Part shown: in pieces, positions 44,762 through 56,114 of the stretch | How positions within the stretch are numbered: the stretch's first letter is position 1 | Layout of the letters: each line of letters opens with the position of its first letter | DNA from: Pollenia angustigena | Taxonomy: Eukaryota; Arthropoda; Insecta; Diptera; Polleniidae | Assembly: GCA_930367215.1 (NCBI GenBank) | Contig: OV884056.1 | Span: forward strand, 198,627,310 to 198,691,309 | Direction: 5' to 3' | DNA length: 64,000 nt | Notes under the pieces: model-generated | Told to the model about the DNA's origin: nothing | Databases searched by the model: none | What the model saw: the letters and a program-made list of their open reading frames with translations, nothing else | Made by a program: the position numbers and the translations under genes

Positions 44762-46068
44762 AAGGGTGGTTAAATTTCAAGGGCCGATGTTGATTTTGAA
44801 TAAAACACAAACTATTTAGGAAATTATTGTAATTTTATTTTATTATGATATACTATTGGTATTACTCAATTATGTATGGAACAAAATATCGGCCAAATGT
44901 ACGCCGCGACCACGGCGGCACACCTCCATCCGATGGTCCAAATTTTCGATGACCCTGAGGCATAATGGAGGTTCTATGCCGTAAATGTGCCGAATTATCT
45001 CATCCTTTAGCTCTTGAATTGTTGCTGGCTTATCGACGTACACCTTTTCTTTCAAATAACCCCAAAGAAAAAAGTCCAACGATGTCAAATCACATGATCT
45101 TGGCGGCCAATTGACATCGCCATTACGTGAGATAACACGGCCATTGAATTTGTTGCGCAAAAGAGCCATTGTTTCGTTAGCTGTGTGGCAAGTGGCACCG
45201 TCCTGCTGAAACCACATATCGTCCACATCCATATCTTCCAATTCGGGCCATAAAAAGTTCGTTATCATCTCACGATAGCGAACACCATTCACAGTAACTG
45301 CCTGACCGGCCTAATTTTGGAAAAAATACGGCCCGATGATGCCACCAGCCCATAAACCGCACCAAACAGTCACTCTTTGTGGGTGCATTGGTTTTTCGAC
45401 AATCACTATTGGATTCTCATTCGCCCAAATGCGGCAATTCTGTTTATTGACGAATCCACTGAGGTGAAAATGTGCCTCATCACTGAAGATGATTTTCTTC
45501 GAAAATTGATCATCCACTGTTGCCATTTCTTGCCACCATTCTGCCCATTCACGACGTTTGGAATGGTCAAGAGGCTTTAGTTCTTGAGCCAATTGCACCT
45601 TGTAAGCGTGTTAATGCAAGTCTTTATGCATAATGTTCATCAACGACGAGCGTGAGAGGTGCGATTGTTGGGCACGACGACGAGTTGAGGTGGACGGCTC
45701 TTCAGCCACACTATCGCGAACAGCAGCAATATTTCCTGCAGTACGAGCTGTACGAGCATGCACTGGTGTTCTCACATTTTCTACAGACCCGGTTTGCTCG
45801 AATTTTTCCACGATTTTTGCGATTGTACGCACATTTGGACAATCAAATTGACCAAAAAAATCTTGAAGTGCACGATATGCATTTTGATTTGAACGCCCAT
45901 TTTCATAATAAGTCTGGATAACTTTAACACGTTGTTGGATTGTGTATCTCTCCATGGTTCAAATTAAGTAAGTCTGAAATAGAGAAATGTCAAATAAAAT
46001 TCGGAAAAAAACTTGGCGTTTAGGTGTGGTTCACATTCAACATCGGCCCTTACAATTTAACCACCCTT
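44762..46068 (-). mobile_element. Full-length mariner-like transposon copy 2
   Basis: Same family as 33304-34606, reversed: ends AAGGGTGGTTAAATT and inverse, flanked by TA (44760-44761, 46069-46070). 1307 bp. It interrupts copy B of the dispersed repeat, which proves a real insertion and gives relative age. Transposase with two stops is described separately. Confidence 0.93.
44870..45955 (-). pseudogene. mariner-like transposase, two stops
   Basis: The frame starts MERYTIQQRVKVIQTYY at 45955 and stays in one phase for 361 codons, with two nonsense codons: TAA at codon 115 (45611-45613, Leu in copy 1) and TAG at codon 215 (45311-45313, Glu in copy 1). Catalytic blocks IFSDEAHF, FQQDGATCH and SCDLTSLDFFLWG are all present, with one Pro to Ser change next to the third Asp. 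No frameshift. Protein-level difference from copy 1 is a handful of residues. Confidence 0.9.
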
Positions 46069-47380
46069 TACAAATAAAACCCTAAAGCGAATAAGAATTT
46101 TAAACACTCAAAGTCATACTTGTAACAAAATCAAAGCTTAAACAAAACACCAACAATAAACAGTGAGTTTATCTTTTCTTACATCCCCCTTCAATTGGTT
46201 GGGTTCTTTCCGACTCGAATTGTAGTTGTAAGTGGGTAAAAAGAAAAAACAAAATTAAAAAACAAATTGTTTCATTCTATTGTCTTCGCAAGAAAACAAC
46301 AAAAAAAACCAAAAACTTCGAAGAATGTTCGTATTTTGTTTTTGTTTTAAATGTAATTTTCTATGCGAACGATGACGTTCGAAATCCATGAACAGGCTGT
46401 AAATGTTCATGTTGTTTCCAAAAAAAAAAAAAAGTTCTCAGATATTTGCAAAGAAATGAGAAAAAACTTGTTGAGAAAAATAATTTATTTTCTTTATTAT
46501 TCGGTTGAAACTTTTAAAAACTTATTGATTCCAAAGTGTTGAACGTGACAGTCGTACGCATCAAAAATGCAATAACATTTTAAACAACAAATATTTTTAC
46601 GTTCTCTTAACCCTTAAATTTAGGCACTAAGAAAGCACTGTTATCTATGCTTAAGTTTATGGAGGGCGCGATTCTAGGTCAAAGATAATGGCAAAAGAAG
46701 TAGCGGTTCGAACGTGTAAAAATAGAAGTGATTTTTGTGGCCATGTATAAAAAGGCGTAATTCAGTGAAACCTGGCACAATTTTTTAGTCAAACTATTTG
46801 AGAATTTTACGTAGCAATGTAACATTAAAATGTCTTTGGTTTGATTCCAAAATCTTCTGTATTTTCCTTTTTTAAACCAAAATCTAGGTCGATACGTGAC
46901 ATTTCGAACGTGAAATTTTTTCCATAATAATTTAACTGAATAATGACTAAAACAAAATAAAAATTTACCGTTAATCCGTGTAACATGTTTCTCTTTGAAC
47001 TCTTCCATAGATTACAGACCATGTAAGACAATTTTTTTTGGAATAATTTTTATCAAATATCACCTCTTTTCATTCTCACAAATAAGAAATTCCGTTTGCA
47101 CAACTTTGCAGTCTGATTGTTCATCCAAGTGAACAAATTTGTGGGTAAATTTATAAATTAGTAAAATCTAAACATTTCTCTATAACATAATCGCAAAATA
47201 ATCAGCTTTTTTCGGTCACGGTGGACCTTTTGACGGATACGCCCATATGCCGAATTTTTAAAACTATTTTCATTAAAAAACGCTAAAATTTTTATTCCAA
47301 AAGGAAGAAAAATAGTAAAAAACTAAAATAAAGTTAAGATTATATGTTTCAGACAAAAGTTTATTAAAAGTAACAAAATA
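46069..47380. other. Repeat copy B (right part), then no gene seen
   Basis: To about 46300 this continues the dispersed repeat interrupted by mariner copy 2. The remainder is AT-rich with no recognisable gene; minus-strand frames at 46679-47031 have no domain. Confidence 0.5.
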
Positions 47381-47384
47381 AATA

Positions 47385-47720
47385 CGTTAATATGATACCC
47401 TACACTGCCACCATATAAAAACAATTTTTGCTAGTGTACCCTACTTGGGACCCAAGGGCAATCAACGACCCGCCAGAACAAAATTACGGAAGGAGGTTCA
47501 GATTCATGTGAATGTTCTTTGTGGCGAATTTTATTTAGATATCTGCATATATATAAGATTTTAGGATGGGGGTTTATATGGGACCTATGGTTAATTTTGG
47601 ACCCACCAGCGCAGCATTTCATGTCATGCCATGATATAGTAGCAATCGAAAAAGTCATTGTTGCCAATTGTTATGTAAATTCTAATTTTAATATTTCGAA
47701 TGTTTGAATAACTTCTTCTA
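47385..47720. repeat. Dispersed fly repeat with GATACCCTACAC start, copy 1
   Basis: ATGATACCCTACACTGCCAC, ACCCGCCAGAACAAAATTA, ATTTAGATATCT and TGGGACCTATGGTTAATTTT recur in the same order at 52145-52740. Sequence of this type is widespread in calyptrate flies. No protein product is recognised; overlapping short frames are incidental. Confidence 0.65.
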
Positions 47721-48080
47721 TACTTTCGTTTATTTGGTTGAGTTCTTAATTCAAATATCAATATAATAGTTCAATTGCCCTTGGGATTCTGGTAGTAGAT
47801 CCATTTGTCAATAATTTGTTAAACACTGAAACAGAATTTCTGATGAGTTAAATCGGTGTTCGATATCTCTCAGTTAATGTGGCACCCAATTTTCGTATAT
47901 TTTTATGAATGATTAAATTTCTTCTTCGGGTCATGTCTCTAATTCTAGATTCTTAAACTTATATGGCATATTCGGATATATGAATTCCTGAAACATATAA
48001 GACAGGCAAAGTCATCTGTTGTCAAGCTTTGAGTATTAACTTATACAGACTACCAAAATGTTTTTGAAATGTTTTGGGCC

Positions 48081-48162
48081 CAGGCCCACGATGTCGACAA
48101 GAACATTTCATTCGTATATTTGTATTGAAAACAATAATGTTTTTGTCGACATCGTGGGCCTG
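48081..48162. repeat. Hairpin, 27-bp near-perfect arms
   Basis: CAGGCCCACGATGTCGACAA (to AACATT at 48107) is inverted at 48136-48162 with one mismatch and a 28-nt loop. GC content is well above the surroundings. Confidence 0.75.
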
Positions 48163-48189
48163 CTCGTAAATTTTTCGTATGGCAGCTCT

Positions 48190-48430
48190 TGGGGTATTTG
48201 AGATACAAATAAACTCACTGTTTATTGTTGTTGTTTTTGTTTAAGCTTTAATAAAACTGTTAAACTGTTGCTTATAATTCTTATTTTTTAACATTTTATT
48301 TGTTTAATATCTTTAGTTTTTCTAAAATCTTTGGATGAAGTTTCCTGACGATGCGGCCTAAGCTACCAGTGAAATGCTACAATAAATTTCAGTTTAGCAA
48401 TAGTATGAAATGGGAATTGAATGTAGCACA
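48190..48430 (-). repeat. Dispersed repeat family, copy C
   Basis: Inverted relative to copies A and B: GCATTTCACTGGTAGCTTAG, CGTCAGGAAAC, and AACAATAAACAGTGAGTTTA read on the minus strand. Confidence 0.65.
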
Positions 48431-50357
48431 TTTAAACAAAACCTTGTTAAGTAATTTTTTGAATCCCAGAAAAAACTTTGACAAAAATTTTAATTTCCTT
48501 TAAGGAGGCCGCAAAAAAATTGTTTCTCAAGGGGAACGCAAATAAACACATTGGAAACCCCTGTTTTTACGTTACTTCAATCATGATGAAACGTCAATTC
48601 AAACTGATTACAAATTAAAAACATTTATTACAAACACTCCTAAGAGACGCAAAATAATCCTATTGTTTGAATTTTTTATTAGGCCATTTTGAATAGCTCG
48701 TAAAATGGTCCTTCGAACTGTTAAAATTTCCCGCTGATGATTCAATGATAACTTATCATTATATTTTTGTATGTTTTATTCAATATTTTCTAAAAGCAGT
48801 TACACATTTTATTCTAATTTAAAGAAATTCAACATTAAAACTTGAACTTTAAAGCGGACGACATTCGCACATATTTTTAAAAAATTTTTGAAATCTATTA
48901 TATTTTTTCGAAATCAAAATTGGAACTACATATTAGTATGTATAATGAAACTTTAACGATAAGCTTAAAAAGTATGCCTCTTAAGTTTCCCCTTTTGTTT
49001 TAAGATGTTTAAATGCCTTTACAAGTTTCGTAGGATCAATTGAATTAAACTGAAATGTTCCAGCTATTTTGCATGTTCAACAAAAATCGTTAAATTTTAA
49101 ACACTATTTTCCATTAAAAGAGGTTTAATTGTATAAACATCATAAATTTTTTTAAACTTTAACTTAACCAAGAGACCTTTTTACCAACATAATTTCCACA
49201 ATTTTCTCCAAAACTACTTTTTAATGTTTCCAAAAATCTGTGTTAAAACTTTGTTGAGGATAGTTTGTTTTTCTTGTTTTCTTTTTTGTTTTTGGTCTAT
49301 GTTTAAGTTATTTAGACTTTAATGGTTTTAACTTAATTTGAACTATATACATACATAAATTTTCTTCATGTCTCTAAGTGTTTCATTAATTTTTATTGAT
49401 CACGTTTTGACCCATCAGACAGGGATTACATGAAAACATATTTAGAAAAAAAAAGTTATTATTTCAACAAAAATAGTGTGAATAATGTGTACTAAAATGT
49501 TCAGACAGTGAAGAAAACATAATGAAATTTTGGTTAAGAAAAAGAAAATTAATGTGTTTTTTTTATTATTATGAGCATTTTAGTATAACAAGATTTCAGA
49601 CATAAGAAGTACAAAAATCTGCATCTATAAATTTTTGAGCTCTTATGCCTGAGCTTATATGCTTTTTATCTGCAAGTCTTGAAAATTGGCATTTTCAAAA
49701 TTTGTTTCAATTTTTGTGCTCTTATGTCTCTTCTAGTCTAGTTTGTTTTAATTTCGTTGCAAAATGTATTTTATGGCTTTTTGTCGTAAGAGTAAATTTT
49801 TTTTTTTTATTTTTTTTTTTTTTTTTTGTTAGCACTTATTTTCCAGTTCACTCTAATTATGCTTAATAATACTTAACTACGGATAATTAATGTAAAATGT
49901 TACACCATCCAAACAAAGTAAACTACACTGTTTCTGAAAAAAAAAAAATAATTTATTGAAAACGTGTTGTTTTTTTAAATATGAAAGCCTTAGAGAGTTT
50001 TTTCAAAATCTATGCTCCCATTCTACACAAATATGTATTTACCTAACTAACATTCGAACAAGCTCAAGAAAATATGCAAAATGTGCAACAAAGCATAAAT
50101 ACTCTAAACAAAAACCTATAATTGCAACATGTTTATGGCGATTTCTTTTCTGAGAAAAATTAATGTTACATTTTCTACATTTTTGTGCTCGTTTGTACAA
50201 AAAATACAACTGTGGGAAAAATGTTCAAGTTCTTTTGTGAATATGTTGATAAAAAACATGCAAAACATGTTGCATATTTTACCCTTACTTTAACTTAAGG
50301 CGTTCATACTGCCCTGATCTACAACTTTGGTACTTTCTACTTTGTTTGTACAACAAA
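48431..50357. other. No gene seen
   Basis: AT-rich with a long poly-T run (49799-49828). Short frames at 49645-50153 have low-complexity or no recognisable content. Confidence 0.5.
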
Positions 50358-50361
50358 TCGA

Positions 50362-51678
50362 CGGCTTATATTCAATACCCGCCCCGCCATCCGCCAAAAT
50401 ACAATTTTTCAGGAGAGAGAAAAAACTGTTTCTTTCGAAAATTCTTAAGGTATGAATTAATCTTTCTTCTATAATATTTTTTAAATATGACTACTAAGTC
50501 ACCCTTATAAAAAAAGTAGAACTTTTAACTCTATTCGTAGCGATATGGTTGATGTCGGGTATTGCAACTGAAATCTTCAAATATTTTTATGGTGTATAGC
50601 GGTAATTGCACAGTAATAAAAATATGTTTTTTTGCTCTAATATGTAATTTTATTAAATTTAGCATTTGTTTAACGTTTTTCTAACATAAAAGAATTCAAT
50701 AACAAAACAATAACAAAAAAATAAACATAATTAAAAAAGGTAATTCAAATTGGACATTGTCACATTGCTCCTTATTACTTTGACTCCATCTGAACTAAAT
50801 TATCATAAAAGTAATGATATTCTAGTGGTATAACCGTCTTCAAATCTTGAAGATGTTTCCATTTACTAGGCTGGATTGGTAACTGAGCAGTATGCAAATG
50901 AATATAATTTAACTGTTAATTTAACTGTTCTGCAACCCGATAATGATGTTAAAAAATTATTAAAAGACTATGCTTGAATTACGTATTCATGTTTTTTCTA
51001 TATGTTTTTTCTATGGGAGGTGGGCGTGATCAGGTATATATTTTCAGGAGACCATTTTACAATTATAATATTTATTTTTTGTGAAAATTGAGTTGATGTA
51101 TTAGAAATCAAGGCAGAAATCAAATTTCACACAAATGATTATGAGTGTTTCAAAATGCTATGTGCCAAAAAACAATGCCATAGGTCAAAATTTAAATTTC
51201 ACTTTGTATAGGAGGTGGGCGTAAAAGTGGGCGGATATTTTTTAAATATCACACAAATGATTACGAGTGCCTTAAAATGCTATGTGCCAAAAAACAATGC
51301 CGTAGGTTAAAATTTAATTTTCACTTTGTATGGGAGGTGAGCTTAAAAGTGGGCGATTTATTTTGATTTTTCCATTTTTTTCTTGATTCAAACAAATGCC
51401 TATGTGCCACGTTTCATTACCCTTCAACAACTTCTACTATTTTTTGCCGCTCGTTCTATGAACTTCAACCAATGTGTGGCGTATGGCGGGTATTGCATTA
51501 AAAAAAATCGTGCGGTTGATAGCGGTATCACAAATATTTAAAAAAAAAGAACTGATATTAATTTTTTTTTTTTTTTTCTGAAATTTTTGTCAGAGATAAA
51601 GCTGGCATCAGTGAACAATTTGCCATCAAAAAGTCATTTTCCAATAATTGGTGTATGGCGGGTATTGAATATAAGCCC
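50362..51678. mobile_element. TIR element, GGCTTATATTCAATACCCGCC-type ends, TCGA TSD
   Basis: GGCTTATATTCAATACCCGC at the left is perfectly inverted at the right (GGCGGGTATTGAATATAAGCC). Four-bp flanks TCGA match (50358-50361, 51679-51682). Subterminal GGCGGGTATTG-like motifs are repeated further in (50552 and 51484). 1317 bp without a recognisable transposase. The superfamily is not assigned. Confidence 0.7.
51125..51350. repeat. ~113-bp tandem duplication with GGAGGTGGGCG
   Basis: CACACAAATGATTATGAGTG through AAACAATGCC to GGAGGTGGGCGTAAAAGTGG occurs twice in tandem with about 10 differences. It lies inside the TIR element 50362-51678. Confidence 0.8.
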
Positions 51679-52129
51679 TCGAAATGTTTTATTTTGTTTG
51701 TCATAATTCGTACCACTCATAATTTTGTAAAAAATTGCTTTAAAACTAAAATTAAATATATTTACACATTAAAATCAAAAAAGATCTATTTATATTATAA
51801 TATTTTTAATTTGTATAAGCCATTAGTGATGTTAATATATGTTTCCAACCCGTAATAGCGTGCAGAAACCGCTAAAGTAGCTTTAAAAATCGCTAATGAA
51901 GAACATTAATGATGAAAGTGTAATAGTTGTAAATAAAAGCTCTAATTCTGTTCTATTGAAATTGCACAACATGTAACACTTCGAGTGAATATAGGTAACA
52001 TTAAAAAATGTTACATGTATATACTGTAACATATTTTTCTCAGAAAAGAAATCGCCATTATTTTAAGTTTTTTATTAAAAATTATAATAGTTTTTAAATA
52101 TAGATAAAATCTATATTTAAAAGTAAGAA

Positions 52130-52972
52130 ACGAACCCGATGTTTTGATACCCTACACCACAGTATATCGTCGCAGGAATTAAAGAACGCTGTAACTGACA
52201 AAACATAATATGTTCACCAGGGCCAAAAACCCTTATATATTGGCTCTAAACATTTCCTCTCAAGTCTATTATTCCCGATGATGCTGCGGCTTACAACAAA
52301 CGATTTTTTTTTTTTGCGTAAGTGATTTTTTTTTCATCATACAAATATGAGACCGGGACCAATCGACGCAGTATTTTTTTCTAATAAAAATGATGCAAAA
52401 AAACTTATTTTCGATTTTTTGTCAGTTACAGCGTTCTTTAATACTTGCGACGACATATTTCGAAAGTTTACTCCATAGGCATTTATTAACCCGCCAGAAC
52501 AAAATTATGTTATAAGTTAAAGCTTCATGTAAAAGTTCTTTGGGCCAAATATTAATTAGATATCTTCATCTTTATGAGATTTGTTTGCCTTTAAGTGATC
52601 TTCGTGTTTATAGGGGACCTGTGGTTGATTTTAGACCTACCAGCACAACATTTTGTCATGATATAGTGGCTATCCTGACAGTTATTGTCGGCAATTTGTA
52701 TGTATTTATAAGAAAGTTATGGCATTAAAAGCAATTTTTGTGAGTAGTATTTGTATGGTCAAATATAGACGGATTCCAAAAAAAAATTTGGTAAGAAGTT
52801 AAAGATTGCAATAAAATAAGTTTGTATCAAATTTAATCGAAATACCAACATTATAAGGCGGTTAATGGTCATAAAGACTCTATTCCGAAAATAAGTTAGT
52901 ATGGAGCTCATGTGAAATTATAGTTCGATTCTCACCATTTTCAGTTGGCTTTGTCCCTAGTACAAATGAAAC
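52130..52972. repeat. Dispersed fly repeat, copy 2 (left part)
   Basis: Shares ordered blocks with 47385-47720 (GATACCCTACACCACAG, CCCGCCAGAACAAAATTA, GGGGACCTGTGGTTGATTTT, CATGATATAGT). It is split by the hAT MITE at 52981 and resumes at 54942 with the CGACTCGGAAAGTG / GAGTCGATTGGTATACTATA / GGTGGGTCTAGGACCAATAT tail typical of this repeat in brachyceran flies. Confidence 0.65.
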
Positions 52973-53339
52973 GTATGTACTAGGGATGCCAATCGGGATT
53001 GATTTTAGAAGATTTCGATAACCCGATCCTGAAATTCCAGGATTTCTGGATACCGGGATTTCGGGATTTTTTTAAATAAACAACGCTTTTTTTATTTATT
53101 TTTGAATTTTCAAAAGTTATTATATATATAACATATATTTAAAAAAAAGAAAAATAAGAAATATAAAAATAAAAAATAAACTGATATATAATTTTTAATA
53201 ATTTTTTTGTATAGAGCAGGGGTCACCAACTGGCGGACCGCGGTCCGGATCCGGACCGTAGACCTATTTTATGCGGACCTTGTGTTAACAATTCAAATTA
53301 TTTTAAATGTTGTAACAACAAATTCACGAGAAATACATA

Positions 53340-54060
53340 TATTACTTAAGTTTTCTTAGCGATAAAGAAAACGTTACTTCCATTGCATTCTTATCAGATA
53401 TTTTTAAACACATCAATGATCTGAACCGTTAACTTCAAGGCAAAGGAAAGCTTAAATGGGAGCTCCTGACAGAAGTAAAAAGCGTTTTGCGATAACTCGA
53501 TCTTTTCAACATTGATCTGGGTGATGAACGACTGCACTTCCCTAATTTAAAAAAATCTGCAATGACAACGAGCTTTACGTCGGCCAATACACGACGTTCA
53601 TTGAGGATCTAAAATCAGAATTTGAAAATAGATTCGCAGATCTTAAGAAAATGAGGAATGTCGTCGATATCCTCAGTAACATTTACTCTCTGAATCCTGG
53701 GGAGTAATAAAGCTGCAATTATTTTCGGGAGTAATAAAGCTTCTCTCCAGATGGAAATGATCCATTTCCAAGAAAATACAGTCTTAAAAGACCAAAAAAA
53801 GGAAGTTTCTTGTCAAGAGTTTTGGATAAAATTTGTTTGAGCTAATAAATACTGAACTTCATTAAAAAAAAAAATTCCGGAACAGACTTGCCGATGAACA
53901 TCTCCAAGATTTAATGAGAATAGCCTACACAAGCTTTGCTTCAAACTTCAGACGCCCAGCTAAAACTTTGCTTACAAAATAAGCAGAAAAATAATGAGAA
54001 TTTGACGAGCCTTCTACTTACTTTTCTACTAGAAAAAGTACTTATTTTTGTTCGAGATGT
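53340..54060 (+). pseudogene. hAT transposase pseudogene
   Basis: Fragments in several frames read AFLSDIFKHINDLNR, a stop and LQGKGKLKWELLTEVKS, then YTTFIEDLKSEFENRFADLK, and RLADEHLQDLMRIAYTSFAS. These correspond in order to the helical region and C-terminal part of hAT transposases of the GTF2IRD2/ZBED5-like type. Many stops and frameshifts; dead. The TIR and 8-bp target duplication around it confirm hAT. Confidence 0.75.
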
Positions 54061-54168
54061 CCCAAAAGTAATCCTTTATAATTTAGCCTATTATAATCTA
54101 AAAAATAATATGTTTTTTTATACTTAAAATTTTTATAAAAATATATAGTTACACAAAGTCAATAAAGT

Positions 54169-54325
54169 AATTTTTTTTTTTTTTTTAAATTATTTTTTTT
54201 TATTTTTTTTTTTTTTTTCTTATTTTATTTTTTATTTTTTGTTCTGTCTCTGGCGGGATTTGATCACGCAACCTCGGTGCTGATAGACTAGCTCGCTACC
54301 AGCTAGTCTACCGGGGCAGTGTAGT
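54169..54325 (-). mobile_element. tRNA-derived SINE inside hAT relic
   Basis: On the minus strand: CCCCGGTAGACTAGCTGGTA (head plus A-box-like), then CGAGGTTGCGTGATCAAATCCCG (decayed B-box), then an A-rich tail of about 70 nt (poly-T on the plus strand, 54169-54240). Same head as 43205-43335. It inserted after the hAT element, making the youngest layer of the stack. Confidence 0.72.
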
Positions 54326-54941
54326 TTTTGTATTAAAAAACTATGTTTTTTGACTACAATGACTATAATGACATTTTTATTGTCATAATGAAAATTTAAA
54401 TTTTTCTGTATATTTAAGATAAAATAATAAAGTTATTATTTAATATATAACTAATAATCCAAAAAGTGGCGAATAAAGCTACAAAGTAATGAATTCTTGA
54501 AGTCATTAAAAGTAGGATTGTAAGTAAAGTTTTTGCTGGGCGTATAGTCCAAGACAAAAAATTAAATTTTTCTCATTAATATTGTAAAAACCCTTAGTAC
54601 TTAATCCTTTTTATTCAAAGCATTTGTTTATTATTAAATAAAATAATGCACCAAAACCCATTCGTTTTATTTGTTCATTGATTCAGTATCTAAACATATT
54701 ATTTAAATAGTTCAGTTTATTACATTCCGGACTGCGGCGGTCGCGATTTTTAAAAAAACGGACCCCAAATGAAAGTAGTTGGTGACCGCTGGTATAGAGT
54801 ATAAAAATTCAATAAAAACGAAAATTTTTGTGCACAAAAGTTAATATATTAAAAATCCCGGGATTAATCAAAATGTTCGGGAATAATAAATCCCAGGATT
54901 TCGGGATTCGGGGTTTCCCGTTTGGCATCCCTAGTATGTAC

Positions 54942-55155
54942 CCAATTTCACTAAACTATCTTAAAGATTGCGACCTGATCTTTACGCATAAGTTTAAATG
55001 GACAGACAACCAGCCAGCCGAACGTACGGAAATCGTTAGATCGACTCGGAAAGTGTTTTTGAGTCGATTGGTATACTATAAGGTGGGTCTAGGACCAATA
55101 TTTCCTCTCCACTATTGCGATGTAGGAAGAAAAATATTTACTTTATTTTAGTAAT
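54942..55155. repeat. Dispersed fly repeat, copy 2 (right part)
   Basis: Continuation of 52130-52972 beyond the hAT insertion: GGACAGACAACCAG, ATCGTTAGATCGACTCGGAA, GAGTCGATTGGTATACTATA. The overlapping 107-codon frame (54828-55151) is incidental. Confidence 0.65.
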
Positions 55156-56107
55156 CAAGCATAATTTGTGAATACTCTTTCGGTTAAGGAACTTCCGCCA
55201 AGATCCAAATATAGTCGAGCAAAAATTTAAAAAAAAATCCAAATTCCTTTCTTTTTTAAAATAATTTAATGAAAATTTAATTTTACAGGCTGTAGCCCGC
55301 TTAAATTACAAAAATTTGAAATAAATGAACAGAATTTTGTTAAAAATATGCACAATTATGCAAATAAAGCGCATTTCTTAAAATTTTGCGCAATATTCAA
55401 ACTTATTTTTTAAGTAAAAAGCTTAAAACAACTTAAACTTGCCAGTTCATTTAACACATTAAAACTTATGGGAAAATGTAATATTCATATTGCTAAATAG
55501 CGTCAAAACTGGTCCTTTGAGTCTGATTGCGCTTAACAAAATATAATTTGTATTTACTACAATCTAACTTCAACTTCATTTCAATATTCATCAAGGAAGC
55601 CTTCTATTCTTCAATGCAGTGCAGCTTTTATTGCACACAGGGACACCCGTTAACGTAGCATTTTTAAGATATCTCCCTCAGCGATTTGAGCTTAAGTCAC
55701 AGCCATCATGCAATCCCCGAAGGCACCTTACCAATAATTTATCGAGCGCCTAAAGAATCGTTTTGTTACCGTAAAATCAAATAAGATTCTTGACCGGTAT
55801 AGTTTTTAGAACATCTGCATTTATTTATTCCAGAAAAGTTTTGGTTATTGACGTTAATATGCTCAAAAGCCTTACCAAGTCCATAAACAACAATAACAGT
55901 GATTTTTGTAAAAATCGGTGTCTTGGGAATATTCAATCAATATCAATTTTGCGCACTCCAAATGCAGCATTTATACCCGAAAAGAGCTTTATAGTTCAAC
56001 AAAATGTACAAATAGCAGTGGCAGTCAAGCAGTGGCTTGACATTTTCGAACTACAATATTATTTGCAAAGCAAAAATTGAAAAGCCCTTTCTGGTGTTAA
56101 TCCAGTC
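55156..56107. other. No gene seen
   Basis: AT-rich. A 96-codon frame at 55790-56080 has ordinary composition but no family signature, so it is not called. Confidence 0.45.
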
Positions 56108-56114
56108 ATTATAA

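Larger units (their letters stand above)
53217..54791 (+). mobile_element. Nested hAT transposon relic (TSD GTATAGAG)
   Basis: The ends CAGGGGTCACCAACT and inverse AGTTGGTGACCGCTG are flanked by perfect 8-bp repeats GTATAGAG (53209-53216, 54792-54799). It lies wholly within the hAT MITE 52981-54933. It contains decayed transposase (53380-54060) and a SINE (54170-54325). 1575 bp, clearly non-autonomous now. Confidence 0.94.
52981..54933. mobile_element. hAT MITE (TSD GTATGTAC) split by a second hAT
   Basis: The ends TAGGGATGCCAATCGGGA and inverse CCCGTTTGGCATCCCTA are flanked by perfect 8-bp repeats GTATGTAC (52973-52980, 54934-54941). Without the nested insert it is about 370 bp, with repeated CCCGGGATT/CGGGATTTC motifs at both ends and no coding region. 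The related left end at 3511 is a second family member. Confidence 0.93.

Noticed and set aside
55790..56080. 96-codon frame
   Set aside because: Ordinary amino-acid composition made it worth a look, but there is no motif, no splice context and no second copy in the window to support it.
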